From assembly GCA_036877525.1 (NCBI GenBank), contig JAZGTH010000001.1, positions 12,052,001 to 12,116,000 on the forward strand: a stretch of DNA of 64,000 bases. Reading direction: 5' to 3'. Below, piece after piece: positions 51,201 through 62,878 of this stretch. Each line of letters begins with the position of its first letter. The stretch's first letter is position 1. The position numbers were made by a program, and so were the translations under genes. This DNA comes from Chromobotia macracanthus. Its lineage: Eukaryota > Chordata > Actinopteri > Cypriniformes > Botiidae. The notes beneath the pieces are model-generated. The model searched no databases. It was not told the origin of the DNA and saw nothing but the letters and a program-made list of their open reading frames with translations.

Positions 51201-51430
51201 GGATTATGCCAACGGAGCATAATGCAGGATTAAAAATTTTTGTCATTTTGGCACAACACATACTGTCAGTGTGGTGGATTTTGGCATCCATAAATAAATT
51301 CATCCCATGATGCTCATCACTGTTTACAGAAGATCAGAGAAACCTCTTGATGAACATATTCTTAAAGGTACGCAGTCATTTTTTGCTTATGTTGCACTGC
51401 CTGATGTGAAAATCCTGTTAAACACTGACA

Positions 51431-51717
51431 GGGAATGTTCTCAGAATGTTGGCTAACATTCTCTAAAACTTCTCTCAAAGTTATCAAAAACTTTTTACAG
51501 TAATGTTAGTAGATTTTTTTTCTTACAGATTTTTTTAGTAGAAGTTAGTAGATTTTTTTACATTCTTATCCTCATTATACAGTCTTATAATCAAGCAATG
51601 AAGTTAATACAACTGAACACTTTGAATGTTCCTAGAACTTTCAAAATGTTTTTGTTACTAATGGAAACGTTAGGGAAATGTTCTTACAACCTAAATTGAT
51701 TGCTGGGGAAATATAGT
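51431..51717 (-). mobile_element. CCCAGCTAA-family MITE, copy 3 (inverted)
   Basis: It reads gggaatgttctcagaatgtt at the left and ttcttacaacctaaattgat then tgctgggg at the right, the reverse of copies 1 and 2. A short internal duplication (agtagatttttt) is visible near 51508-51560. Confidence 0.75.
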
Positions 51718-52970
51718 GGCATCATGCAAAAGCTGTCAGTTACCAATGCTAAAATGTGATATTCACAGCCAACCATAAGTAATTATTTGGCAGGCAAAAG
51801 TATCCGATAATAGAAGGTTTACAGAGAGATTAAGCCTAGTCTGTTATATGATTTAAAACATGTAAAGAACTAAATGGAACTTTTTAGAAATGTGTAGACT
51901 CTTAATGAAGCAAAATTACTGAGTGCACCTTCTAAATACATCTTTAAACTTTTCTCATAATACATTAATTATAGTCCACCTGCCCTCACTCCAGCACTAT
52001 TTAAATGGGAAAATGTCATCAAAATGCCACCATGGCAACACATAATAATCAAAAATAGTTGTTTAGGATTTAATATCTTAGCAGTATAAACAGTAGAAAT
52101 CATTCCATGATATTTACTATTTACCGTGGGTGGAATCCTTATAACTCTCTGAAACTTTAATATAATCTGTAAATCGCATCAGTCGTAACGTTCTATTTAA
52201 GTTTGGTTATGAATGTTTGTGTTTGCCTAAGCAGCTGATCTTTAAAGATACTCTGAAATGTATTTTACCCAAACCACATGACCCCTGTCAACATGCAATG
52301 TCTAAGAGAAGGTTATCTCTAATGACCCCATTTGTCACTCTTTGATGCATCTTAAAGGTCACTCTTGGATCTTAAGATTAATTGAAGATATAAATCAAGT
52401 TCTTCAAAGCTAGCATGGCTTGATTTCTACCATGCAGAACACTCTTGATTGTTTTACAAATAAAAGATTATTACAAATAATTACAATTTCCATTAAAGCA
52501 CTTCTTAGCCTAGAAGTGCATTCTCTATTAATACTGAACACAATAATGCATTATAGACAATTACACACCAAGTTTCACTTCTGAAAGCTTCTGACATTTG
52601 CAACGCAGCTATTCTGCTTACTAATGCTCTGCCAAATGAAAATACATGACATTGTGAACATCACACTTCAATGCTGCTGATTTAATCTCTGTCTATGCTT
52701 TAAAGGGGCAGCAACAATGGTTACAGTATTTACAATACAATATATGTCTTCTGACTTTACAATACCACAGTTGCTCTGCTCTCACCAGCTGAGTTACTGC
52801 AGGGTATGCATCTTTCTCAAACCACTCGTGTCAGGCATATAACTGATGTCATGCAAGTTTGAGGAAAAATATTTCTGTGATATCAGCCTACAGCCAGGCT
52901 TATTTTTGAATAGCGAGTGCATGAACAGATGAAACTTTTCCTGACCAACAGCACATTTTTTTAACACTGA

Positions 52971-53305
52971 CCCAGCTAACAATTTTAGGTTGTAAGAACA
53001 TTTCACTAATGTTTACAAAAACTAATTAGTTACAAAAACATTAAAACTGTTATTTTGACACTTATAGGAACATTCAAAACGTCCAGTTTTGTGGACATTG
53101 TATTAACGTTTATTACTTGGTTTTAAGAATGCTATTCAACAATTTTTAATTTTGTATTATTTTCCAAATGTTCCACTAGCTACTAGAATGATGTTTTTTG
53201 TTATATTTTAAATATAATGTTAAAAAGGAACAAGAACATTTTTGATAACTTTGAGAGAACTTTTAGTGTTGGCCAATGTTCTGAGAATGTTGCCTGTTAG
53301 CTGGG
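52971..53305 (+). mobile_element. CCCAGCTAA-family MITE, copy 4
   Basis: It starts cccagctaacaattttaggt and ends ttctgagaatgttgcctgtt followed by agctggg. It has the same layout as copy 2 with many substitutions. Confidence 0.8.
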
Positions 53306-55667
53306 GAATCGTCAAAAACATTCTAGGGACACTTGCTTGTTTTAAACTTTGGTGTTTCATTAAAAGAATGAGGACATTTACAGCTGTAGATGTGTTTCTT
53401 CTTATAAAGGTTTTGGTGAGACAGAGCAAAACAAAAGATGTTGCCACTGTGGAAGAATCCCAGGCATCATTTATCTTTTGTCCATTATTTCAGGAGCTGC
53501 ATTGTGTAAAAGTGTGAAAAGTCCCTCGTTTCTCCTCACATCCTCACAGAACAGTATTGAGGATGGAGAATAATAATCATAACTTTCATGCATGAGCAGG
53601 TATACTCAGTTCTGTGTGCTTCAGAGGATTTCAAAAGTCCTTCCAGTTAATAAATGAAAGTTGTTCTGTTCAGTTTTGTCTTGTATTACGTTTGTACCTG
53701 TAAATGGCCTCCTTTGATCAAGTTTAAACCCTGTTCCCTCAGTACATTTGCAAATATTCTAGGATTATTTTTACATTCCTTTTAACCTCTGATTCACCAG
53801 TCCTTTAAATGATTATCTCTATATCAATAATTATCAATATACTCATCAAAAATGCAATATATTATCTCCCTATTTAAGCAGGATGCGTACTGCTAAAATT
53901 ACCTAGTAATGAGTGTTTGGCTTTTGGCAGAGTAAATGATTAGCAAAGACCAACTATGCCAGTCCAATTTAGAAACAGAATGGAATGAAGGGACTTTGGT
54001 TGCCATTAAAGCTAATGACATTCAGGCAATTATATCCAAACCATGTCTTTCCCAATTAAAAGGAAAATACTCAACACAAACAGCTTCAAAATGCTTTTAT
54101 CAGAGCCCTTTTACAAATAGCCAGACCGTGTCAGTGAGTCAACAGTAAATATATTTCTTATTAGTTAAGTCCATTAAACTGCACATTGCATGATGTACAA
54201 TCTAGAAAACTAATGCAAATGTCTACAGGGCCTCTAAAATTGCCGGTCTAGTTGGTAAGCCTTACCTTGACTTCTCCTCTAAAACAGAAAGTTCTTGATG
54301 TTGCTTGGAACTTTGGTTTCACTGGCCTCAAATGTTGTGTGCAACTATATCAAAAACTAAATAAAAATAAGGTAAGAGAATGCAATACCGCAGAAAGCAG
54401 AGTAACAGTAACAAAGGAAAGGGATTTTTTTGAAAGGAAACAAAAAGAGTGCCATACCTGGTGAGACGATGAAAAAGAAAATCAAAGGAATGGTCATCAT
54501 GAGAGGAAAATGAAAACATTCACAGAGGACCTGAAAACTACAACCACAATGGAGAAAAACATATACTCCATATCAAAGAAAGTCTGTTAAACTAAAGGAT
54601 TCTTCAAGATTCTGGACACCACCATCAAATAAAGAAGCATGCGAGGGACCGAACAATCATAGCAATACAGAGTTAAAGCATGCAACATTTCCAATGAGCA
54701 GTACTGGATGTTTTCCTAGCTTATTAGTAATCAGGTTCATTCTGGTCTTCATCAAATGTAACGTTACATCCAGATATAAAATACACTAGAGGTAGTATAC
54801 TCTCAAAAAGTATCCTGCCCTTAAGTATACATTTTTGTTAAAAGAGGCAGCAGAGAAAAAACACTAATGATTACAGCCCTGAGCAGACTGGAGAAAAGCA
54901 AATGTGGGTTACTTTAATGAAAGATTTTGGTGTAGCAATGGTGCTATTGTGGGGTGTATCAACCATTCTTTTAGCCGTGAATGATTTCCTTTCAAGCACC
55001 TCCTTTGTTCTAAACTAAACAGTGCCATGAAATCTTTCATGCCACCGAGTCTAAAATTGGATGGCAGTGACCAACTGTGAGGAAAAATGTCATGCTGTAT
55101 AACTTCTGAGAATATACAGTATTTGTTTATTTTTCTGGGCTGCAGGGGCCACTGATGACAAAAACGAGATCTGACCTATGCCATTTCACATCTTACCTTA
55201 TCAGAGACTTATTTTTTGGACGTGTCACGTGGAAAAATGCACAACAACGTGCAATGAGGACGTCTTGAGGCTCCAGGTGGTAAACCTAGGGTGGTAAAAA
55301 CTCTCCGGGCGACGACATTTAAATAGTATTGCTGTATTAAGAATACCCACCCGCTTAACTGCTCCATCACGAACTACAGGGAGCAGGTTGCCTGGGAAAC
55401 GGCCGCATGGCAACAGGATCAGAGCCGGGGGGTTGTCTGCTGCTAGCTCTGCTCCCGTTTCCCATTTCCTCACTAGATGGTGTGCAAGCCACTGGAGAGT
55501 CGACTTCCTCCCGCGGTCGATTTCGGATCAAAACAAATCTGGGAAACTACACGGAGCGCCATTTCTCGGGGTTTTCGCGGAGGAAGAGCGGGGATTCATA
55601 TATTTTAATTCAGATCTTTCTATTTTTATTTTTGATAACGGCGCGGATCGTACTCCATTCGGCGGTG

Positions 55668-55837
55668 ATGGACATAATGATTGCGGTGCAGGATGCGTGC
55701 GTCTCCGGTCAGTGGCTCACCGCTATAATTCTCAGTCTTTGCTGCTTTTTACCGTCGTGTTTGCCCGCTGGACAGACTGTGGACTATGCGTCCAGTGAAA
55801 GCGTGGTCAGCAGACAGGGAGACACCGCGCTGCTCAG
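55668..55837 (+). CDS. negr1: Neuronal growth regulator 1 (NEGR1), exon 1
   Basis: NEGR1 is a GPI-anchored IgLON cell-adhesion protein on neurons that guides neurite growth and synapse formation. Only the first coding exon is here: 56 codons plus two bases, with donor CTCAG|GTAGGA. The reading MDIMIAVQ..., SLCCFLPSCLPAGQTVD and RQGDTALLR matches human NEGR1 (SLCCLLPSCLPAGQSVD, RKGDTAVLRC) closely. It comprises the signal peptide (hydrophobic about residues 16-33, likely cleavage after the Pro-Ala-Gly) and the first strand of the first Ig domain, broken just before the conserved Cys. The frame stays open 87 codons upstream to an ATG at 55407, but similarity begins at 55668, so that start is preferred. 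The remaining exons lie beyond the right edge. Confidence 0.93.
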
Positions 55838-56569
55838 GTAGGAGACTTTAAGTCGCACTTTATCGTGTAACTGTTTAAACTAAACTTGGCCGGCACCTGC
55901 ATCCCCGCTAGCATCAGTCGCTCTGCTCTTAGTTTTGTAAACAACACCCGGGCAGATTCCCCCAGTGTCGCTCCATCACTTTATTTGGGTCACTGCCGTG
56001 TGAAACAACTACGAACCCGAACGCTCTCGGCTGAATCTCGTGATCCGGTTAGGCTGTAAGTTTGGGAGAGGAGCTGCTGTTGTATGAACTGTTTGAATGG
56101 TAGGGGAAGGGGTAGAGATTTGTAAAACCCCGCCAAGCAGAACACTTTGCGCTGTTACAATGAAGTCATTCATGATTCCCACCGCCGAAAAGAGCCTCAC
56201 GGATGTTTGCGTCCTGAAACACGGAGTTGCACACGCTTAAGTGGAGGGATGACGGGTCGAGCGCTTCAATCGATGCTTTTTTATGATTTGAGTCACAAGT
56301 TATGAGTGGTTTTTGTTAAACGTGTTGTAATGAAATTGCCCTCCCAGCACTGAGCCTCTTTAGGTTAAATCGGACTGAAATGTTTATTCATGGGTGTGTC
56401 TGAGGATAACAGGTTCTAAGTTTTTTTATTTTATTTTTTTTAGATTGTCATTTGCTGCTAAATAGTATGTTATATAAACAAAATGACCTCACAATATTGA
56501 CCATCACAATATTGATTTATTTCCGAATTGAAAAGTCTGTTCTGTTGTCTTAGGATTGATTCAAATGTG

Positions 56570-56573
<4 letters not shown>

Positions 56574-56616
<43 letters not shown>
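56574..56616. repeat. (AT)n microsatellite
   Basis: About 43 bases of uninterrupted TA/AT repeat in negr1 intron 1. Confidence 0.98.
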
Positions 56617-56619
<3 letters not shown>

Positions 56620-57846
56620 TTTCTGTAAACGACTGACAAAACTAGTTAAAACACTGTCTATAAGGCATTTGTTTCTTCCCTAAAAAGCAGATAACCCAAA
56701 ATTTAAAGGAAGCAATTACCTGCCCAGTGTGTCAAAATGAATTTTATTATTTATTTATTTATTTGCAAATGTGACGTTTACCCCGTCTTTGTACCTTTTA
56801 ATGCAAAGATATTTCTGTTTTTGAGTAAAGCTGTCCACGTTGTCTATTTATGAAGATTGTCTTATGCTCTCGGTAGCAGCACCAAGTAGCTCTGCTTGTC
56901 TGATAGCTACTTCCCCTTCCCCCTTACTTTGATGGTAAACTCCCCATCCCTCTCTTTTCATGCTATTGAGGTCTCCTGATAGTACTGTGACATAAATAAA
57001 AATGGATCATCAGCCCTTAAGTGTTCTCTCACCCCGTGTCTCAAAATTGTTTGCTTGGCTTAACTGACGGGCAATTTGCACCATTGGTTATGTTTAGCAG
57101 ACTATTCATACATCAGTGTTGCGCCTTGCTGAGTTTTTTTAACAGAAAGCCTTGATTGTTCCCATAGATTTTTCTTCCCTCTTTGAATACAAGTAGCCTA
57201 GAATGTTTCTTACATTGTTGTTATTTTCACCAGCGATGGCACTTATGCCAAGTAATTTCGATGTGGCTGTACACATTGTTGTACTCAGAATTGGGGAAGA
57301 AATTATAATAGGAGGGCTATTGTGTACTGTCAATAGGGCTGTCATGACTGTCCCACATGTCCAGAGAATGTCAGCTGGTGATCTGTGAATACTGAGTGCC
57401 TGAACTTTAACGTGTCCCTCACTGGAGTCTGTGCCTCATCAAGCCGTGGGTGGTAACCTGCTCCTTTTCTCCTCAGGCCACTCCTCTTCCTGTCAGTGCT
57501 GATTAATCGGAGGAATGTTACTGTGAGCTTTTCGCCTTACAGGGACAGTGGGATCAATGCAACTCTCCAAATGCCACTCCTCTGTTTTATCATTAACTTA
57601 AACGGCAGTACTGTTACTGAAGAACCCTCTAGAATTTCTCATTAAAAATAGTTATTTTCCTGCTTTCTGTTCAGATCAAAATAGGACAATATATGTGTGT
57701 GTGTATTTTCCCTGTTACTAGTATTAGGGACAATACAATATTATATCATTGCATAATTTATGCTATGATTATTTTGCAATTTCTTTACATGTAGCATAGC
57801 TATTCACAAATATGATATATTGCAATCTTTTTAGGTGTCTTCTATA

Positions 57847-57887
57847 TGTATGTGTGTGTGTGTGTGTGTGTGCACGTATAGATAGAC

Positions 57888-57932
<45 letters not shown>
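57847..57932 (+). repeat. Compound (TG)n-(GATA)n microsatellite
   Basis: A TG run (about 57847-57872) is followed after a short spacer by about thirteen GATA units (57881-57932). Confidence 0.97.
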
Positions 57933-58703
57933 CAGAACAAACCTATAAAGATTGCACTATATTTTTAACATATCAATATATTGTAGGCAGATAGCCTTGG
58001 CCATTGACAGCATATTTTAGGTTTTTTGGGCAATTAGCTCCTTGTGCCTCATTTTGAGCACTAAATGATCAAAGCATTCCACAAACGGAGAAACATCAGG
58101 TGGTTTCTTCAAACCTTGTTCCTGTAACGTGTGCATTAAAGAGAGTGTTTAGGATTTAAAATGTTAATGAGTGGACCTCTCAGAGTGCATCTAATCTCAC
58201 TTTATCCTCGGCCGGAGCATAAATTATGGCAAATACAGTGATCTCCATTAAACACAGTTCTTGATGCCAATTATGCCAACCTAATAATTGCAAATTGGCT
58301 GCAGTATTAACATTTTATGTAGATAGGATGGCAGAGCTTAACAGCTTTCCATCCATCTTTGTGAGGGAATAAGCCAAGATCAGATTCCTACTTCCAAAAT
58401 GTGATGCATCACCAATGCATCAAACTAAATTTTGCCTAGCATTATCTGCTCCTTCTGGAAATATAGAGATAGCTGTGGATATTAAAAGTGACACAGAAAG
58501 CTATCAGAGACCAGGAACTTACCATCAGGTGCCTGGCATTCACCAGAGGCAAATACAAAAGAGAAGGATGTGATGTCGTACTTTCACTTTTTATGCTGAA
58601 GCTACTGCAGGAATGTGCTTACATGTTTTACATCAAATATGAATGTGCATCAGCTGTTACCCCGCGAGCCAAAAATTGCCATATTTTCCTCTTATGTATT
58701 ATA

Positions 58704-58976
58704 TAAAGCTGCAATCTGTAACGTTTGCCTCTCTATCGCCATCTCTGTTTAAGACATAAAATTGCAGGTTTCTTTAGGAACTTTTCTTTACTTTTGATGA
58801 ACTCAAATGAAACCAAACATTTCCCGGAAAATCAGATCTGACCGCTCAAATTATAAATTCACTGTTGTAAATCGGGGTAAAGTAAGGAGACTGTTTTGAA
58901 CTGATCTGTTATGTACTTGTTCAGTAACTGTTTATGTTTATTTTTAAACAAAAAAAGTTAGGGATTGCAGCTTTAA
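58704..58976 (+). mobile_element. GCTGCAATC-family MITE, copy 2
   Basis: The left end ataaagctgcaatctgtaac and the right end gttagggattgcagctttaa are inverted copies. The interior matches 45837-46080 (gcctctctatcgccatctct; cggggtaaagtaagga). Confidence 0.8.
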
Positions 58977-59608
58977 TTTTGTCACCCACACATAAATAAG
59001 TGAAATACGTAATATTTATTTTATCAGTGTTATTAAAACTTAGGTCTGGTCTGCAGACTTCTCAATGGTTAGCTCAGTAAGTTATCAATAATTTAGCTTT
59101 GTTCTGCTTCCAGCTGAGTTTTATGCAATTGCAATATTTTAAAGGTAGCCCCTGAAGAAGGCCTTTTGCCCAGTTATGGGGGAGGCCATGAGTCTCACGA
59201 TAAAATATATGGAGCAAAATAATCACGGCCAGCAGTTAATGGTTATCTTCAAAGCAGTTGTACCTGAAGCATTCTGAAAAAACAGTAGTGCCTTTCAAGT
59301 ATTTAACCTCCCTTCTTCTCGACCTGTCACTGATTTTCATGGCTTTTGATGAAGCAGGCTCACTAGATACCAGATAAGCTTCTTTGTCCCCCAGGTGCTA
59401 GACACCCACTCTACTCTCAAACTGGAGAGCACGCGAGCCCATGCCATTCACCTTAACAGTAATCCTATGATGAGTGCCACCATGTTCAATGTTAATATAG
59501 ACATGACTCATTTGTCATTTGCCTACATGCTACATGGAGTATTGAGCTTTAGCTGAAGAAAATAAAAAAAGCCCTCTCTGACATAAACTGTTAAACTATT
59601 TGTCAAAA

Positions 59609-60076
59609 CCCCAACTAACATTTTAGGATTTTTTTTTTAACAAAAACATTGTTTTGAAAAACATCCAGTTTTTAGATGTATTAACGTTATTGCTTGGTTG
59701 TTAGAACCATTTAAACTTTTTAAAGTTTCGTAACTTTTTAAAATGTTCTTCCAACAACTTAAGATTAACGTTCTCCTGTTCTCCTGTGTTCTCCTGTTCT
59801 CCTGTGTTCTCCTGTAGCTCAGTGGTAGAGCATTGCGTTAGCAGTGCAAGAGGTTGTGGGTTCGATTCCCAGGGAGCACATGTAGTGACCAAAATGTATA
59901 ACTTGAATGCGCTGTAAATCGCTTTGGATTAAAGCGTCTGCCAAATGCATAAATGTAAATGTAAATGTAACGTTTTTGATATATAACATTAAAACATGTA
60001 CTAACGTTACTGCAAGGATTCTTACTCTAAGAACTCCAAGAAGTTACTCTAAGAACATTTTCTGTTTGCAGGGACA
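59609..60076 (+). mobile_element. CCCAGCTAA-family MITE, copy 5, split by a SINE
   Basis: It starts ccccaactaacattttagg and continues with the family text (aaaaacatccagtttttaga, ttattgcttgg). A SINE interrupts it at about 59773-59967, after which family text resumes (gatatataacattaaaacat). Confidence 0.75.
59806..59974 (+). mobile_element. tRNA-Ala(AGC)-derived SINE
   Basis: A tRNA-like body at 59806-59879 has an A box (tagctcagtggtagagc), an anticodon loop TTAGCAG (anticodon AGC, Ala) and a B box (gggttcgattcc). Its acceptor halves pair at six of seven positions. The tail follows: ggattaaagcgtctgccaaa, then aaatgtaaatgtaaatgtaa. Direct copies of TAACGTT at 59766 and 59968 look like target-site duplications. 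Between them the 5' edge carries a CTCCTGTT-type repeat (59771-59810). Confidence 0.88.
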
Positions 60077-60708
60077 TATATAGATAACGTCAAAAACCTT
60101 TGCAATAGCCTGTTAGCATATTCCTCTAAGAGGAATATGTGTCTCAATTCATTTGTGCAGAGTGCATTGCCATGGCTGTAGGTTTTTAAATGGAGTCATG
60201 TAAGCAAGCCTTAAATTAGTCGCTGTCATTTGCATAATGAATCAGTGTGTGTGGATTGCACATGGCGGTAAATGTTAAGCAGAGCCGAGTAATTGGAGAG
60301 ACTGCATTGGTAATTATTAGTGAATGGAATACAAAGTAGCAGGAGCAGATCAATAGCTTTTGGGCTTTTGTTTACCTTTTAAGGCAGCATTACTGTATTG
60401 CCCAACAAAGTAATCTAGAATTGTCTGATGTAAGTCAATGCTGATTACAGTTCTACTTGTATAATGGAAAAATATAATATTCTGGATGATTGGTCACTTT
60501 TACAAGGATCATTTATCAACATAAATTACTTTCCCGGTTATGTAATGATATATTATATATTCTGCCTTTTGCTGCTAATTCATAATCGCAAACATTACGG
60601 AAACAACATTTGGCATTTATAAAGCTTGTTAGTCCAGTTATTTTTAAGAATCACATTTATATTTACTCAGTTGGCAAACAATTTTATCCGAACAAGTGAT
60701 ACTTTTGA

Positions 60709-60790
60709 TACTTATCAATATGTGTGCTCCCTGGGAGGCAACTTTGGTGTTGCTAGTTCTACATTCTACCTGTAAGCCAGTTGCTTCTGT
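60709..60790 (-). repeat. SINE remnant
   Basis: Read on the minus strand, ctcccagggagcacacatat and attgataag match the part of the SINE after the B box, with the tRNA-like body largely deleted. Confidence 0.4.
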
Positions 60791-62814
60791 AGAGTATAAA
60801 TCACTTAAAGAGATTATAAAATTATTTAACACCTTTACGTTTTCTAAATGTTTGTAAAATACACAATGCTAGGTTTCTGCTAAGAAAGTTGGCAATGCTT
60901 CATGCTGAGTCTGGTAGTCCTTAAAATTTTGAATGGCCATTAACCACAATGAGGTTATGTAACAGACCTAGATTTCCAACTGGATGGTGATTACAATTTT
61001 ACTATGTTACTGTCTGTGAAAAGCACTGAGTGCAGTATCATGTTGACAAAGCTACTCCGTTCTCAGACCATGAGATCTTTTAAACACTATTTCCATATCT
61101 TAAAATTAGATTACTAACATTTCTCCGAAAGATAATAAAAACTGAATAAATTAGGAGGAAAAGGAAGACATGCGGCCTGAACTAATCAAACAAGCAAAAA
61201 TAGATCATGTGTTGCCCCATTTATGGCCAGTACATGATTTTGTCACCTGGGACTTAAAGAGTTTTGTACAAAAACATGCAGCTGCATCTAATTTACCATT
61301 TCAGGCAAAGTTAGAAATGTCTACCTTACTAGACTTTAAGTGAACTGTCAACCACAGGTTTAATCAAAACATCAAAATGGAAAACTAATGAGAAATAAAT
61401 GTTGGGAAAGTTATACGCCTGACGGGTTTATTCAATAGCATCTTCTTCATGAGTGACACCTTACTGGTATGACAGCTCTGGACGTTCATAAAATGAACCA
61501 ATTCTGGGCAGTTATCAGTGGCTAATTTAGTGGACCACAGTCTCAGAGAAGGAATTTGCAAGGTTGTCCAATTAGCAGTGAAAAGTGTTGGGTTGTGAGT
61601 GCATGTCAGCAGGGAAGAGAGGGGCAGTGGAGGCGTGTCATCAATCATCTCAACAGCTTTGCTTCTGCATTGCTGGCAGAGTGGAGGCCCTACTCAGATG
61701 GGGAACGCCACACCAACATCACAGACTGTCAGCTGTTAAGATGCCCATCAATTCTTCAGAACATTTTTCATGATTATCTTGCTCGGTTTGCTCGTTTCTT
61801 GCTTAATAGATCACATAATGTTGCATTTTTCATTTGTCAAAACTGAAGAAGATTGACATCATGACAATATTTGCAAACAAGAAGTGAGGCGATTTATGAA
61901 ATGAAAGCAGGTGGCAGCTTCTGGCTGAATTTTAATTGCAGCCATCAAACTTCACCAACATAAACAATGCTGTTTAATTTTTAATATTAGCCAACTACGT
62001 CTATGACTAAGTTTAAAATCACCAAATTATCTTTGTTGCCATTTTTCGGATAGCTGAATTGAACAATATCAACATCCTAGAATATAAAAAGGGCCAATAA
62101 ATAAATTGCAAAAAACAGTGATTCTCAGTTTACAATTATTTAGTGCTGTGGTGAGGTGAGAATATGTTTTGGTCATAAGAACTAACAATTGGTTGGCCAT
62201 GGTTCACAAATTGTGTGTAGTGACTAAATGCTTGTGTAACTGTGCCAGTTGGACTGCTGTTGTGTGCTTAGCTACTACTGTAATGCATTGTTTAGTATGT
62301 TGTTATGTAAATACCTACCAAGGTGTTTGAACTAGCCTTAGACCGAAGAGGCTAACTAGTGCATGTCCATAGGGTGTGTTGCCATGGTTACCTCTGTAGG
62401 GTGTCATTTTCTGTATCGGGAACACAAGAGCCGTGAAGAAAGCTCTGAGAGTTTCTTTAATGCACATCACATTAATCCGTCTTCCTTAAAGACGCCTTGA
62501 CACAAACATATTTTTAACAGATCTTCAGCTGATTCATCCTTCCTTCTCCGTAGCATTTCAATTTTCCACTATTGCCGCACCGCAGCACCTATCATAGTTC
62601 TTATAAAGAAAATAGTCCCCCCTGTTGACTCCCATCCAGTATTGAAATTCCCAGCAATTGTTTCTCTATTTGACTATCAGCGTGGTGGAATGTATTCGAC
62701 GCTCGTCTTTGGCACAGTGCTTTTACAGCGTGGCTGGTTTGCTTAAACGCTTTTGTATGTGAATGCATTAATGTTTTAATCATTCTGATTACATTTTAGT
62801 GTTACTAATCCCTT

Positions 62815-62878
62815 CGCTCTGTAGCTGCATCTGATTAAAGCGTTCTCAAATGCACTAGTTACTAGATGAATGTAAGTG
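62815..62878 (+). repeat. SINE tail remnant
   Basis: gattaaagcgttctcaaatg followed by atgaatgtaagtg resembles the SINE tail ggattaaagcgtctgccaaatg. It is degraded. Confidence 0.4.

Larger units (their letters stand above)
40929..55667. other. Gene-poor intergenic region between traf3ip2-like and negr1
   Basis: About 14.7 kb with no recognisable gene on either strand. An AATAAA for the Act1 homologue lies at 40988-40993. Repeats listed separately include a hairpin at 41641, an AT microsatellite at 44542, three copies of the CCCAGCTAA MITE and a MITE with long inverted ends at 47967. The open frames here (up to 119 codons) show no family similarity. The last 300 bases are GC-rich and form the negr1 5' region. 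Confidence 0.5.

Noticed and set aside
50951..51310. 119-codon open frame on the plus strand
   Set aside because: No family similarity, no supporting splice context and a composition like the surrounding AT-rich intergenic DNA.
59806..59879. A possible tRNA-Ala gene
   Set aside because: It has A and B boxes and an AGC anticodon, but the acceptor stem has a mismatch, the expected GGGG-type tRNA-Ala end is missing, and it is followed by a SINE tail shared with other copies and flanked by target-site repeats.
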